Positions 1-8,807 are shown, numbered from the stretch's first letter. The stretch is 64,000 nt of DNA from Nitrosospira multiformis (GCF_900103165.1 NZ_FNKY01000001.1:2666001-2730000), one strand, 5' to 3'. The notes: generated by a model not told the origin, from the sequence alone. Numbers and translations: made by a program.

Positions 1-637
1 TCGTGGTGTAGCCGTCAGGTACGGGAAGACAGATCTGCCGCTCGCTCGCCAGGCGGAGATCCCATACATGGATCGGTGTGAAAGTGCGGGCTGGCCCCTT
101 GATTCCATCGAACTGGCCGGCAATGACGCGCACGCTCCCCTGACCGTGAGGAAGACTCAAAACGGGAATCTGGCTATTCAGGATGCTTTGGTAATGCGGC
201 GGTGACATTTTGTCCTTGGCGGGCAGGTTGACCCACAGCTGTACCATTTCAAACATCCCGCCGCGGCGCGCAAACTCGCGGCCATGAAACTCTTCGTGAA
301 CAAGACCGGATGCGGCAGTCATCCATTGCACATCGCCCGGACCAATGCCGCCGCCGCCACCGGAACTGTCACGATGCTCCACCTCACCGCTATAAACAAT
401 GGTCACCGTCTCAAAACCGCGATGCGGATGTTCGCCGACACCAAGGCGTTTTTCAGTGGGTGGAAATTCCATGGGACCGGCATAGTCGAAGAGCAGGAAA
501 GGGCTGATCGCCGGTCCCAGGTTCGAATAGCCAAGAAGTGTGCGCACGGGAAACCCGTCGCCGACCCAATGGCGTTCTGTACTACGTTGGATCCGATGCA
601 GTTTCTTGATTGATAGTTCAGATTTTATTGCCGACAT
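1..637 (-). CDS. Pirin family protein (3' end outside window)
   Basis: The reverse strand reads an open frame from an ATG at 635-637 (starting MSAIKSELSIKKLHRIQRS) to the window edge. It contains the pirin cupin signatures GEHPHRGFETVT and a later GLVHEEF, with the metal-binding histidines of the N-terminal cupin (HPHRGFET). A GAGGAG ribosome-binding site precedes the start. Pirins are iron-binding bicupin proteins; some have quercetinase activity and others act as redox-sensitive cofactors. It is divergently transcribed from a LysR-type regulator, a common arrangement for pirin genes, so that regulator probably controls it. The C-terminal cupin is not visible here, and the substrate cannot be predicted. 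Confidence 0.9.
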   Translation of the reverse strand, partial: MSAIKSELSIKKLHRIQRSTERHWVGDGFPVRTLLGYSNLGPAISPFLLFDYAGPMEFPPTEKRLGVGEHPHRGFETVTIVYSGEVEHRDSSGGGGGIGPGDVQWMTAASGLVHEEFHGREFARRGGMFEMVQLWVNLPAKDKMSPPHYQSILNSQIPVLSLPHGQGSVRVIAGQFDGIKGPARTFTPIHVWDLRLASERQICLPVPDGYTT

Positions 638-739
638 TAGCTATCTCCTCTCGAATTTTTTAACGCGCCGGCAGCAAGATACCGGATGGTACACTTGCCA
701 AGTCCGGGTAGCGGTTTGGTCCATTAATTTCATCATGTG

Positions 740-760
740 CTTTAATATAGTCTATTAAAG
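740..760. promoter_or_regulatory. Perfect dyad in pirin/LysR divergent promoter
   Basis: CTTTAATA, a 5-base spacer and TATTAAAG form a perfect 8-bp inverted repeat between the divergent pirin and LysR genes. LysR regulators bind AT-rich dyads in exactly such divergent promoters, so this is the likely operator. The assignment rests on position and symmetry only. Confidence 0.5.
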
Positions 761-832
761 GTTAGCGTACTCTTCTCCGGATGGGTGCGGAATCGGTCTT
801 TCTTCGAAATCAGCGTTCGGAAAAACAGAACA

Positions 833-1762
833 ATGCAAATTCGACTTGATGATATTCTGGCCTTTCTGCAAGCGATGGAAACCGGGAGCATCAGTGCCGC
901 GGCCCAGCGCATGGGCTTGTCAAAGTCTGTCATCAGCAAACGCATTACCGATCTGGAGGTTGTGTTGAAGGTCGAACTGCTGCATCGCTCGACGCGCGGA
1001 GTGGTCCCGACGGACAAGGGGGCCGCGTTCTATCAGCGTGCACGCTCAATTATGCAGCAGCTTGACCAGGCGGCGGAAGAACTCATCGAGCAGGATGGCG
1101 AGTTCTGCGGATCGTTGCGGATTGCCGCCCCCATGACCTTTGGAACCACCTACCTTGGGCCGATCCTGTTCGCTTTCATCAGCCGCCACCCGCGCTTGGG
1201 ACTTGCGCTGGATCTTGACGACCGGATTACCGACTTGCCCGGCGAAGGCTACGATCTGGGAGTTCGTATCGGGCGGCTGCATGACTCGTCGCTTGCAGCC
1301 CGCAAGCTGGCGATAAGCCGTCGCGTGGTGTGTTGCAGTCCTGCCTATGCCCAACGTGCCGGTCTGCCGGCAATGATCGAGGAATTGGCGGGCCATGCAT
1401 GCATCGGTTACGCCAATGTGTCAGCCAGTCACATCTGGCAGTTCGAGCCCGCAGAGGCTGGGGGTATGCCCCGCTCACTGGTGGTACGTAGCCGGATCGT
1501 CGCCAATAATGGTGAATCGATACGGGATGCGGCTATCGCGGGGCTTGGTATTTCCATTCTTCCGGTCTTCATCGTCGCCAAAGCGCTGGCAAGCGGTCAA
1601 CTTATCAACGCGCTGCCGGATGCATGCCCGGTTGCAGACACGATCTACGCGGTCTATCCGCAAAACCGCCATCTTCCGGCGAAGGTTCGTGCCGTCATTG
1701 ATCACCTAGTTGCGGTATTCGAGGGAGATCCTCCATGGGAGCGAGAATTGAACTCGACATAA
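833..1762 (+). CDS. LysR family transcriptional regulator
   Basis: A 309-residue LysR-type regulator. The N-terminal winged helix-turn-helix is clear (MQIRLDDILAFLQAME..., SISAAAQRMGLSKSVISKRI, then LEVVLKVELLHRSTRG) and is followed by a periplasmic-binding-protein-like effector domain. I chose the ATG at 833 because the LysR homology starts there; a GTG at 785 would add 16 residues with no family match. It is of the AaeR/DsdC-like group that often sits beside pirin or quinone-reductase genes. It is divergent from the pirin gene and probably regulates it and itself through the dyad at 740-760. The effector is unknown. A decayed copy of its last 225 bp lies at 3176-3401. Confidence 0.9.
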   Translation: MQIRLDDILAFLQAMETGSISAAAQRMGLSKSVISKRITDLEVVLKVELLHRSTRGVVPTDKGAAFYQRARSIMQQLDQAAEELIEQDGEFCGSLRIAAPMTFGTTYLGPILFAFISRHPRLGLALDLDDRITDLPGEGYDLGVRIGRLHDSSLAARKLAISRRVVCCSPAYAQRAGLPAMIEELAGHACIGYANVSASHIWQFEPAEAGGMPRSLVVRSRIVANNGESIRDAAIAGLGISILPVFIVAKALASGQLINALPDACPVADTIYAVYPQNRHLPAKVRAVIDHLVAVFEGDPPWERELNST

Positions 1763-2167
1763 ATTTTTCCATTACTGCTGCGTGAGACGCTCTATAGAGG
1801 TAACCTCAGGTATCTATACCTGTACCAGGCTGCACTCAGTACATTTACGCCATGCGGCATTCGCAAATAGCCTATTTTTCAGATTCTCAACACAATAGAA
1901 AGACGCCATGATAAAAATCATCGGGATTACCCAAAATGCATGGCTACCCGTGCTGCGTACATTAGGCACGCGCCCGTGGTTCGGGGGACGGCTGCTGGTA
2001 TCACGAGCGCAGCACGTCTTCAACGAATCGGCGAAATGGTAGACGAAGCAGCGTGTAAGCAGCTTCGGGATTTTCTTGTCGGGTTTATCGAGTTCGTTCA
2101 AACCAGTAGAAAACTGCAAAGCTAAAATAATGAGTTCTTATCCGAAATCTTTCCACGGCAAATCATT
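1763..2167. other. Intergenic region, no convincing gene
   Basis: About 400 bp between the LysR gene and the carbonic anhydrase. Short open frames exist on both strands (for example 1940-2125 plus and 1814-2119 minus), but none has a ribosome-binding site plus recognisable protein features. It probably holds the carbonic anhydrase promoter. Confidence 0.4.
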
Positions 2168-2884
2168 ATGACAACTCCGAATATGAAGCGAAGGCAATGC
2201 CTGATTGGCGCCTGCGGTTTAGGTCTGGGAATGGCCTTGGGCGCCGCGGCCGAAGTCCCTCCACCAGGATCAATCGACACGGAGCCTTATCCGCGTGACG
2301 CGGGTGAGGCACTGGCACGATTGAAGAAAGGAAACCAGCGTTTCATAGATGATAAGCCGCTTCATGATCGACAGGAGTCTTCCTGGCGCAGCCTCCTCGT
2401 CGAGACCCAGAAACCATTCGCCACCGTTCTGGGTTGTAGCGATTCGCGCGTGCCGCCTGAACTCATCTTCGATGTCGGATTTGGCGAGCTCTTCACGATT
2501 CGGCTAGCCGGCAATATTATCGCGCGAGATGTGATCGGCTCCTTGCAATATGCCGTGCGTCATCTACATACCCCGCTGGTGGTTGTGCTGGGGCATGAAA
2601 GTTGCGGTGCCGTCACTGCCACCGTGGACGAGATGCTCCATAAGCCTACGGAACCGGAATATATCGGGGCGCTAATCCAATTGATCAAGCCCGGGCTAGG
2701 AGAACTCGATCTGAAGCTGGGCCGGGACACACTGCTGCGCGCCGCCGTGGAAGCGAACGTCCGCTGGTCCATGCGGCAACTCGCCACGCTTCCGGAGGGG
2801 GAACGAGCGCTCCGGGAAGGACGCGTGACCATGGTGGGAGGCGTTTATGAGTTGGCGACGGGGCACGTTCGTTTTCTAAACTAG
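2168..2884 (+). CDS. Beta-class carbonic anhydrase, Tat-exported
   Basis: A 238-residue beta-carbonic anhydrase that interconverts CO2 and bicarbonate. The zinc-site motifs are intact: CSDSR at residues 90-94 (Cys90, the Asp92-Arg94 dyad) and HESCG (His143, Cys146). The N terminus carries a twin-arginine signal (KRRQCLIG followed by a glycine/alanine-rich hydrophobic stretch ending AAA-EV), so the enzyme is predicted periplasmic. A second ATG at 2183 could also serve as start and would keep the signal. The stop codon TAG at 2882-2884 is formed by TA of the host plus the first G of a MITE, so the insertion defined the present C terminus. A paralogue with the same design lies at 32865-33644. 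Confidence 0.92.
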   Translation: MTTPNMKRRQCLIGACGLGLGMALGAAAEVPPPGSIDTEPYPRDAGEALARLKKGNQRFIDDKPLHDRQESSWRSLLVETQKPFATVLGCSDSRVPPELIFDVGFGELFTIRLAGNIIARDVIGSLQYAVRHLHTPLVVVLGHESCGAVTATVDEMLHKPTEPEYIGALIQLIKPGLGELDLKLGRDTLLRAAVEANVRWSMRQLATLPEGERALREGRVTMVGGVYELATGHVRFLN

Positions 2885-3148
2885 GGCCTGTTAACACTTA
2901 TTTCGCACCCGCGTTGCTACACAAAAAACGCGGAGGCAAGGCACGAAGCGCAGGCCATAGCGGGCCTATGGCCAAGCTTTGCAACGCGGCATCCGCGTTT
3001 TTTGTGCGCAACCCGAAGGGACGGGAGGGATTTCATCCAGCCCTTCGTTACTCGCCGCTTACGGAGGCCTGCTCCGCCGCGCGGCTCATGTCTCGTGCTG
3101 GATGAAATCCGTCGCCGTCGCGGGTGCAAAATAAGTGTTAACAGGCCC
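2884..3148. mobile_element. 265-bp MITE with terminal inverted repeats
   Basis: The ends are near-perfect inverted repeats beginning GGGCCTGTTAACACTTATTT and continuing to the shared CACCCGCG, about 30 bp each. The element is flanked by TA on both sides (2882-2883 and 3149-3150), consistent with a TA target duplication. Two further internal inverted repeats are present: an arm with ACAAAAAACGCGG at about 2930 pairing with CCGCGTTTTTTGTGC at about 2988, and GGATTTCATCCAGC at about 3029 pairing with GCTGGATGAAATCC at about 3098. There is no transposase, so it would need help from an IS of the TA-targeting kind (IS630, or the IS427 subgroup of IS5). A truncated copy lies at 11668-11746. Confidence 0.8.
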
Positions 3149-3175
3149 TAGATCCATACATTATCTCATCCATTT

Positions 3176-3401
3176 TTGGTATTTCCATTCTTCCGGTCTT
3201 CATCGTCGCCAAAGCGCTGGCGAACGGTCAACTTATCAATACTCTGCCGAATGCATGCCCGGTTGCAGATACGATCTATGCGGTCTATCCGCGAAACCAC
3301 CATCTTCCGGCGAAGGTTCGTGCCGTCATTGAGCACCTGCTTGGGTATTCGAGGGAGATCCTCCACGGAAGCGAGAATTGAACTCGGCATAAATTTTTCT
3401 T
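3176..3401 (+). pseudogene. LysR gene fragment (3' end only)
   Basis: About 225 bp closely matching the 3' end of the LysR gene at 1547-1770, including the stop region (GAATTGAACTCGGCATAAAT). It begins abruptly inside the effector domain and has a one-base deletion relative to the intact gene (CACCTGCTTGGG versus CACCTAGTTGCGG), so it cannot encode the same ending. It is a duplicated, decayed fragment 28 bp from the MITE end. Confidence 0.85.
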
Positions 3402-3765
3402 ATTATCACCGGTAAGAAGCCGCTCATTAAACCAGAATTCGGCGATTGGACAGGGTGAATCCGCTTCAGAGCGAGATATTCCGCGCAAGAAGCGCGAGCC
3501 TGAGATTATCGGTAAACGTGGAAGAAAAAAAAGTTGGCTGGCTTGCCCTGAATGAGGCTGGCTGGCTGAAAGGCCATTGGGTAGGAGAACCCAGTGGCAA
3601 CGGATAAACTTACGTGAGCGTTGGGATCTCAACACCGCCATTCGGATGGGCTTCCGGACGAGCTTCCAATTGGCGATTGTTGATTTTCATGAAATCTGCA
3701 CTATGCTGGCAACAGGCGAACTCCATTTACTTACCATTAATTACAGGGTTTCTCTAATCAATAAT
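3402..3765. other. Intergenic region upstream of pyruvate-kinase-like gene
   Basis: No convincing coding frame is seen between the LysR fragment and the Fur-box-like site. The stretch becomes strongly AT-rich towards 3750, as expected for a promoter. Confidence 0.4.
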
Positions 3766-3784
3766 GATAATGATTCTTATTATA
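3766..3784. promoter_or_regulatory. Fur-box-like operator upstream of pyruvate-kinase-like gene
   Basis: GATAATGATTCTTATTATA matches the 19-bp Fur consensus GATAATGATAATCATTATC at 15 of 19 positions, and lies about 80 bp before the start at 3867. It sits within a 29-bp sequence (3756-3784) that recurs as an exact inverted copy downstream of the gene (5923-5951). Iron-dependent control is inferred from the match. Confidence 0.6.
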
Positions 3785-3866
3785 ATTATTAATCTGGAAA
3801 AAGCAAGGCTTTTCTGCAATTTCTGTCACATGGACGTAACAATATCGTGTCAACGTTCCAATAACT

Positions 3867-5780
3867 ATGACAATGAGCATGAACTCGCCGCGTAAAGACA
3901 ATAAAATCTTGCCATCCGGATATGGCAAAAAGGATCCAAAAGATCCATATGCTGACCTATTGCGAGAACTGGCCGCACTGCATCAGGATTTGACAGTAAT
4001 GGAAAGCGAGTCCGCCGGAATGTTACAGAAGGTGGATGCGCGCCATCGGGCCAGTGCGATCAATCTGATTCATTATTTGGGCTTGCGGCGGCGCGATGTT
4101 CGTCCCTTGCAGGAAAAGCTCGCGGCGGCTGGACTCTCATCCATGGGGCGAGCGGAGTCGCATGTCTTGAGCAACCTGGATGCCATCATTATTCTGTTGC
4201 GGCGCGCGATGGGCGAACAGAGGCTGCAATCCCCTCCTTCTCCCGGCGATCCCGCGGCAGCGGGTCCCTCGCTGCTCGAAACCAACGCCAATAATCTGCT
4301 TGGCAAACCTCCACCGCAGAGGCGCGTACGTATTTTGGTCACGTTGCCGGGCGATGTCGCGGACAACTATGCATTGATCAAAGATATGCTGCTGCAAGGT
4401 ATGGACTGTGCCCGAATCAATTGCGCGCATGATGATGCTGCCGTCTGGGCGCGCATGATCAAACAAATCAAACGCGCTCGACGCGAAACAGGACGCTACT
4501 GCCGCATCCTGATGGATTTGGGCGGCCCGAAAATACGTACCGGAGAAATTTCACCCGGCCCCGCGGTGCTAAGATGGCAGCCGAAACGCGACGCGTACGG
4601 CAAAGTGACAGAACCCGCCCGCATTTGGATACATCCGGAGGAGGGAGCCTCTGCCTGCCCCGTGCATGCCCATGCCTGCTTTTCCGTCAAGGGGGACTGG
4701 CTGGCGCAGGCAACGGCACGCGACAGGATCGAATTCACCGATGCTCGCGGCGCATTGCGCAACCTGCAATTGGTCGGACAGGCCGGAAACGGTTACTGGG
4801 CGGAATCCACACAGACTGCATACATTAAGCCCGGCCTGAAACTTTACTTGTTGCGAGTACCCTCCTCCGGACATCCGCGCGGAACGGGTTATGCCGGTGA
4901 GATAGGCATGCTGCCCCAGGCACCCGCAACAATCCGGCTGTATAGAGGCGACAGCCTGATCATAACGCGCGACCCGGTCCCCGGCCTTTCCGCCCGGTTC
5001 GACGAAAGCAGCCAACTGTTGCGCGCGGCCAGCATTGCCTGTTCATTACCGGAGATCTTTGCGGCCGTTAACCCCGGTGAACGCATCCTGATCGACGATG
5101 GCCGCATCGGCGGCGTAATCCGCAGTGTCACTGCCGGCGAAATCCTGGTTGAAATCACCCAGGCGCGCGACGGTGGAGAAAAACTGCTCGCCGACAAGGG
5201 TATCAACCTGCCGGATAGCCAGCTTGATCTGATTGGTCTGACGGCCCAGGACATCATCGATCTGGAATTCATTGCACATCAGGCAGATATGGTTGGGCTT
5301 TCCTTTGTACGGCGGCCCGCGGATATCACATTGTTGCAGCAGCATCTGAAACGTCTTGATGCCGGCAAGCTGGGAATCGTGATCAAGATCGAAACACGCG
5401 CCGCTTTCGAACAATTGCCGGAACTGATGTTTACCCTGCTAAGCTCCCCGGTGGTGGGAGTCATGATCGCGCGTGGCGATCTGGCAGTGGAATGCGGCTA
5501 TGAGCGACTGGCGGAATTGCAGGAAGAAATTTTATGGTTGGCCGAGGCGGCGCATCTTCCGGTAATCTGGGCCACTCAGGTACTGGAAGGATTGGCCAAA
5601 ACCGGCAAACCCAGCCGTGCCGAAGTCACTGACGCAGCCATGGGGGAGCGTGCCGAGTGCGTGATGCTCAACAAGGGCCCGCACATTATCGAGGCGATCC
5701 AGATGCTGGACAATATTCTGCAACGCATGCAGGCGCACCAGTGGAAAAAGCGGTCGTTGTTGCGGAGACTGCATTGGTAA
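3867..5780 (+). CDS. Pyruvate-kinase-like protein, lacking the C-terminal domain
   Basis: A 637-residue protein whose residues from about 152 onward follow the pyruvate kinase barrel: a start like RVRILVTLPGD, then MDLGGPKIRTG, an enlarged B-domain insertion, FVRRPAD, the catalytic-lysine region VIKIET, the metal-binding MIARGDLAVE, and SRAEVTDAAMGERAECVML. Pyruvate kinase makes ATP and pyruvate from phosphoenolpyruvate and ADP. Two things are odd. There is a non-family N-terminal extension of about 150 residues, and the chain ends soon after the barrel, so the C-terminal allosteric domain is missing. The usual SGETA after the VML segment reads NKGPH. Whether it is catalytically active is uncertain. 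Three in-frame ATGs occur in the first six codons and no strong ribosome-binding site helps decide. Fur-like sites bracket it, suggesting iron-regulated expression. Confidence 0.8.
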   Translation: MTMSMNSPRKDNKILPSGYGKKDPKDPYADLLRELAALHQDLTVMESESAGMLQKVDARHRASAINLIHYLGLRRRDVRPLQEKLAAAGLSSMGRAESHVLSNLDAIIILLRRAMGEQRLQSPPSPGDPAAAGPSLLETNANNLLGKPPPQRRVRILVTLPGDVADNYALIKDMLLQGMDCARINCAHDDAAVWARMIKQIKRARRETGRYCRILMDLGGPKIRTGEISPGPAVLRWQPKRDAYGKVTEPARIWIHPEEGASACPVHAHACFSVKGDWLAQATARDRIEFTDARGALRNLQLVGQAGNGYWAESTQTAYIKPGLKLYLLRVPSSGHPRGTGYAGEIGMLPQAPATIRLYRGDSLIITRDPVPGLSARFDESSQLLRAASIACSLPEIFAAVNPGERILIDDGRIGGVIRSVTAGEILVEITQARDGGEKLLADKGINLPDSQLDLIGLTAQDIIDLEFIAHQADMVGLSFVRRPADITLLQQHLKRLDAGKLGIVIKIETRAAFEQLPELMFTLLSSPVVGVMIARGDLAVECGYERLAELQEEILWLAEAAHLPVIWATQVLEGLAKTGKPSRAEVTDAAMGERAECVMLNKGPHIIEAIQMLDNILQRMQAHQWKKRSLLRRLHW

Positions 5781-6412
5781 CAGAATAGCGGTAAATAGCC
5801 ATGCGAGATTAAAACCGGCTACGGTTATCCAAAATTAACTCTCTGCCATCGGCATCCCCAGAATTTTTCCGTGTGATCACCAGCGTGTTTGCAAAAAAGC
5901 TTGCTTTCCACCCATTATTAAATATAATAAGAATCATTATCATTATTGATTACAGAGATTTATTGATAAGCTATTGAATCAGACCGCCGTATTCCACCAG
6001 GTTGGATCAATGCTATGTATCTATGTATATACGCGAGGCGAATAATTTCGGTTGTTTTCATAGTTCCACATATGAACGCGAGACTTTTCAGACCATCAAA
6101 CCGAATGTCTTGTCACATAACTTTGACTGGAACGTAATCAGATTGTCATTTCTTTTCCCTATGCTTGCCTCTATCAGACATGCACCTTGTGATTCAAGGA
6201 AGGATAAAGGATAGCCCACCACATGGAATCGCCAATGTGAGACCCGCCATATGGTGACGCCCGAAGTTTGCACTGGTTCAGATCAGTTGGTTCGCTAATT
6301 CCAATTTATGATTTGAATATGACTAATAAATCAATACGGGCACGGTGTTGCAATGTAATCTAATCAATAACCTGTTCTCTTGATATAACCAACCAGGAAC
6401 AATTCGCCGGCC
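5781..6412. other. Intergenic region with Fur-like site, no gene
   Basis: About 630 bp between the pyruvate-kinase-like gene and the EpsA-like regulator. Apart from the inverted Fur-like site at 5923-5941 nothing coding is convincing; a 70-codon frame at 6002-6214 lacks a ribosome-binding site and protein-like composition. The AT-rich part from about 6290 probably holds the promoter of the regulator. Confidence 0.4.
5923..5941. promoter_or_regulatory. Second Fur-box-like site, inverted copy
   Basis: TATAATAAGAATCATTATC is the exact reverse complement of the site at 3766-3784; the identity extends over 29 bp (5923-5951). It lies 140 bp downstream of the pyruvate-kinase-like gene and about 470 bp before the next gene. 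It may be a second Fur operator or one arm of a repeat that brackets the gene. Confidence 0.5.
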
Positions 6413-7192
6413 ATGAGTCTTTTCTCTTCACTCTCTCCTGACCATCTTCAGCGTTACGCCCGCATCATCCAGGAAGGGATCGCGGTACGCAGTCATTTCG
6501 ACCTTTTGAAATGGCTGCAAGGCGAGATGCAGCATTACCTGCCTCATGAAATCATGCTTGCCGCCTGGGGTGATTTTGAATCCAATTTAATTCGGCACGA
6601 CATTGTTTCCACACTGCCTGGAGTCAGGACCGATCATTTGAACCCGGCACGTTTTTCTCCACTACTGGGGGATTTCCATAATCGCTGGATTGAACGAGGC
6701 AAGACTCCGTATACGCTGGATATTGGCGCGTCAGGCATTCTGTTTGAAAGCTGGAGACTACGGTGCTCCCTTGGCAGAGCATTGCAAGGCATGCGTTCTT
6801 CCCTGCTGCACGGCATCAGTGACAGGCGCGGGCATCATGATTGCCTTTACATTATTTTCAGTTCGCAAGACAAACTCGATAGCTCCAAGCTCAGCGCAAT
6901 GGAAATCCTGCTGCCTTATCTCGATACCGCATTGCGCAGCGTGGCGCCTCTACCGCACCATCCACCGCTGCTGGCGGATTCTCCGGAAAGCGAAGACCAT
7001 GGATTGAGCGAGCGTGAAAGCGAAATAATGAACTGGGTCAAGATGGGCAAAACCAATGGCGAAATTGGCAGCATCCTCTCCATCAGCGCCTTCACCGTAA
7101 AAAACCACATGCAGCGCATCTTCAAAAAACTTGATGTTTATAACCGGATGCAAGCCGTTTCCAAAATAGAGCGCAGCCTCAGCCATGGCTGA
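6413..7192 (+). CDS. epsA: EpsA-like LuxR-family regulator of exopolysaccharide genes
   Basis: A 259-residue regulator with a C-terminal LuxR-type helix-turn-helix (LSERESEIMNWVKMGKTNGE, then ISAFTVKNHMQRIFKKLDVYNR, about residues 198-255). The N-terminal part has no receiver-type phosphorylation site and resembles the XrtB/PEP-CTERM-associated EpsA family known from Methylobacillus and Nitrosospira. These regulators sit in front of exopolysaccharide operons. The stop overlaps the start of the next gene by 8 bp, so the two are translationally coupled. Only one exopolysaccharide gene follows here. The family assignment is from recognition of the architecture and neighbour, not from a search. 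Confidence 0.75.
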   Translation: MSLFSSLSPDHLQRYARIIQEGIAVRSHFDLLKWLQGEMQHYLPHEIMLAAWGDFESNLIRHDIVSTLPGVRTDHLNPARFSPLLGDFHNRWIERGKTPYTLDIGASGILFESWRLRCSLGRALQGMRSSLLHGISDRRGHHDCLYIIFSSQDKLDSSKLSAMEILLPYLDTALRSVAPLPHHPPLLADSPESEDHGLSERESEIMNWVKMGKTNGEIGSILSISAFTVKNHMQRIFKKLDVYNRMQAVSKIERSLSHG

Positions 7193-8600
7193 AGCCAACC
7201 CGACATTTTCTGCTTCTACGGTTTCCACCCATGCCAAGGGACCGCTTGGCAACAACATGCTGAGCACTGTCGAGGCCATTCTCGACCCCGCGGCATTGAT
7301 ACTTTCACTCTGGCTGGTGAGCACCAGCATTGAAGGAGGGGTGCCGCCTCCCTATATGATTCTCGCATTGATCGTGTTCTCGATCACCTTTCCCGGTACT
7401 TCGCGCCTGCAATCTTCTGTTATGGGGCTGGTCATCGACACTCTCTACAGCTGGTTCTGGGTAGTATTACTGTTGCTTTTCCTGGGCGTTGCCACCGGCT
7501 ATATGGATGAATTCTCCAGCGAGGCGCTGATCACGTGGCTCTGGGTGGCGCCACTGAGCCAGGTCGGCACTCATCTGGCGCTGCGGGCCAGCGCGCCCTT
7601 TCTGCTGATGCTGCAAGGGCCGCCGCAGCGCGCCATCATCGTCGGCATGAACGATCAGGGCGCCGCGCTGGCCAGCCGTATTCACGAGACGCGCTATTCG
7701 AAAATTGAACTGGCCGGGTTTTTCGATGATCGCAGTCTGAACCGGCTCAACCAGGCCGCAAACAGCGAGTTGCTCGGCAGACTGCGCGAGCTTCCCGGTT
7801 TCGTCAAGGAAAACCGCATCCAGTACATCTATCTGTCGCTGCCGATGGCCTCGCAGCCGCGCATTCTCCATGTGCTCGACGAACTGAAAGACACCACCGC
7901 CTCCATCTACTTCGTGCCCGACATGTTCATCACCGACCTTATCCAGGGCCGCAGCGGAGCCGTTTGCGGCACGCCGGTCATCTCCGTGTGCGAATCGCCT
8001 TTCACCGGTTCCAACGGAATCATCAAGCGGGCCAGCGATATCGTCCTCTCTCTGCTCATCCTGATGCTGATCTCGCCGCTTCTGCTGATCATCGCCCTGG
8101 CCATCAAGCTGGATTCCCCCGGTCCCGTCATTTTCAAACAGCGCCGCTACGGCCTCGATGGAGAAGAAATCCTGGTCTACAAATTCCGCTCGATGCGGGT
8201 GTGCGAAGATGGCGAGACCATTCACCAGGCAAAAAAAGGCGATAGCCGCATCACGCGCATCGGTGCTTTTCTGCGCAAGAGCTCACTGGACGAATTGCCG
8301 CAGTTCATCAACGTCCTGCAGGGGCGCATGAGTATCGTCGGGCCCCGGCCGCACGCCGTGGCGCACAACGAAATCTACCGCAATCTGATCAAAGGCTACA
8401 TGATCCGCCACAAGGTCAAGCCCGGCATCACCGGCTGGGCCCAGGTCAACGGCTACCGCGGTGAAACCCGGACGCTCGACAAGATGCAGGCGCGCATCGA
8501 TCACGATCTCGACTATCTGCGCAACTGGTCGCTGCGGCTCGACCTGCACATCATCCTGAAAACCGTCATCGTAGTCTTCAAGGATCGGGCCGCGTACTAG
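7185..8600 (+). CDS. Polyprenyl-phosphate sugar phosphotransferase (EpsB/WcaJ type)
   Basis: A 471-residue membrane protein that starts exopolysaccharide synthesis by moving a sugar phosphate onto undecaprenyl phosphate. It has several N-terminal membrane segments, a central nucleotide-fold-like domain (AIIVGMNDQGAALASRIHET), one further membrane segment near residue 285, and the bacterial sugar transferase domain with KQRRYG, VYKFRSM, SSLDELPQF, GPRPHAV and VKPGITGWAQVNGYRGE. The start codon lies inside the end of the epsA-like gene. No glycosyltransferase, Wzx or Wzy gene follows: the next gene, about 200 bp on, is unrelated. So this is either a detached pair or the rest of the pathway is elsewhere in the genome. 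The sugar (glucose or galactose) cannot be told from sequence alone. Confidence 0.9.
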   Translation: MAEANPTFSASTVSTHAKGPLGNNMLSTVEAILDPAALILSLWLVSTSIEGGVPPPYMILALIVFSITFPGTSRLQSSVMGLVIDTLYSWFWVVLLLLFLGVATGYMDEFSSEALITWLWVAPLSQVGTHLALRASAPFLLMLQGPPQRAIIVGMNDQGAALASRIHETRYSKIELAGFFDDRSLNRLNQAANSELLGRLRELPGFVKENRIQYIYLSLPMASQPRILHVLDELKDTTASIYFVPDMFITDLIQGRSGAVCGTPVISVCESPFTGSNGIIKRASDIVLSLLILMLISPLLLIIALAIKLDSPGPVIFKQRRYGLDGEEILVYKFRSMRVCEDGETIHQAKKGDSRITRIGAFLRKSSLDELPQFINVLQGRMSIVGPRPHAVAHNEIYRNLIKGYMIRHKVKPGITGWAQVNGYRGETRTLDKMQARIDHDLDYLRNWSLRLDLHIILKTVIVVFKDRAAY

Positions 8601-8807
8601 CACCTGTACTCGCAAGCCCTTGCTTTCCCCTATCCCCTACCCCCTATCCCATATCAATGCTTCGCTGCACGGCGGCCCGGGATTTTAGTAATCTCCGGGC
8701 CAACGCCTATTCCTTGCTTTTTCACGATCTTTATCTATAGTAAATAACACGATGCCGGTTCCGATTATCCGAACCATGTTAGTAATGAATAACGAGGAGA
8801 ACTGATT

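Noticed and set aside
1814-2125. Overlapping short frames on both strands between LysR and the carbonic anhydrase.
   Set aside because: Neither has a ribosome-binding site or recognisable protein features. The two overlap each other, so at most one could be real.
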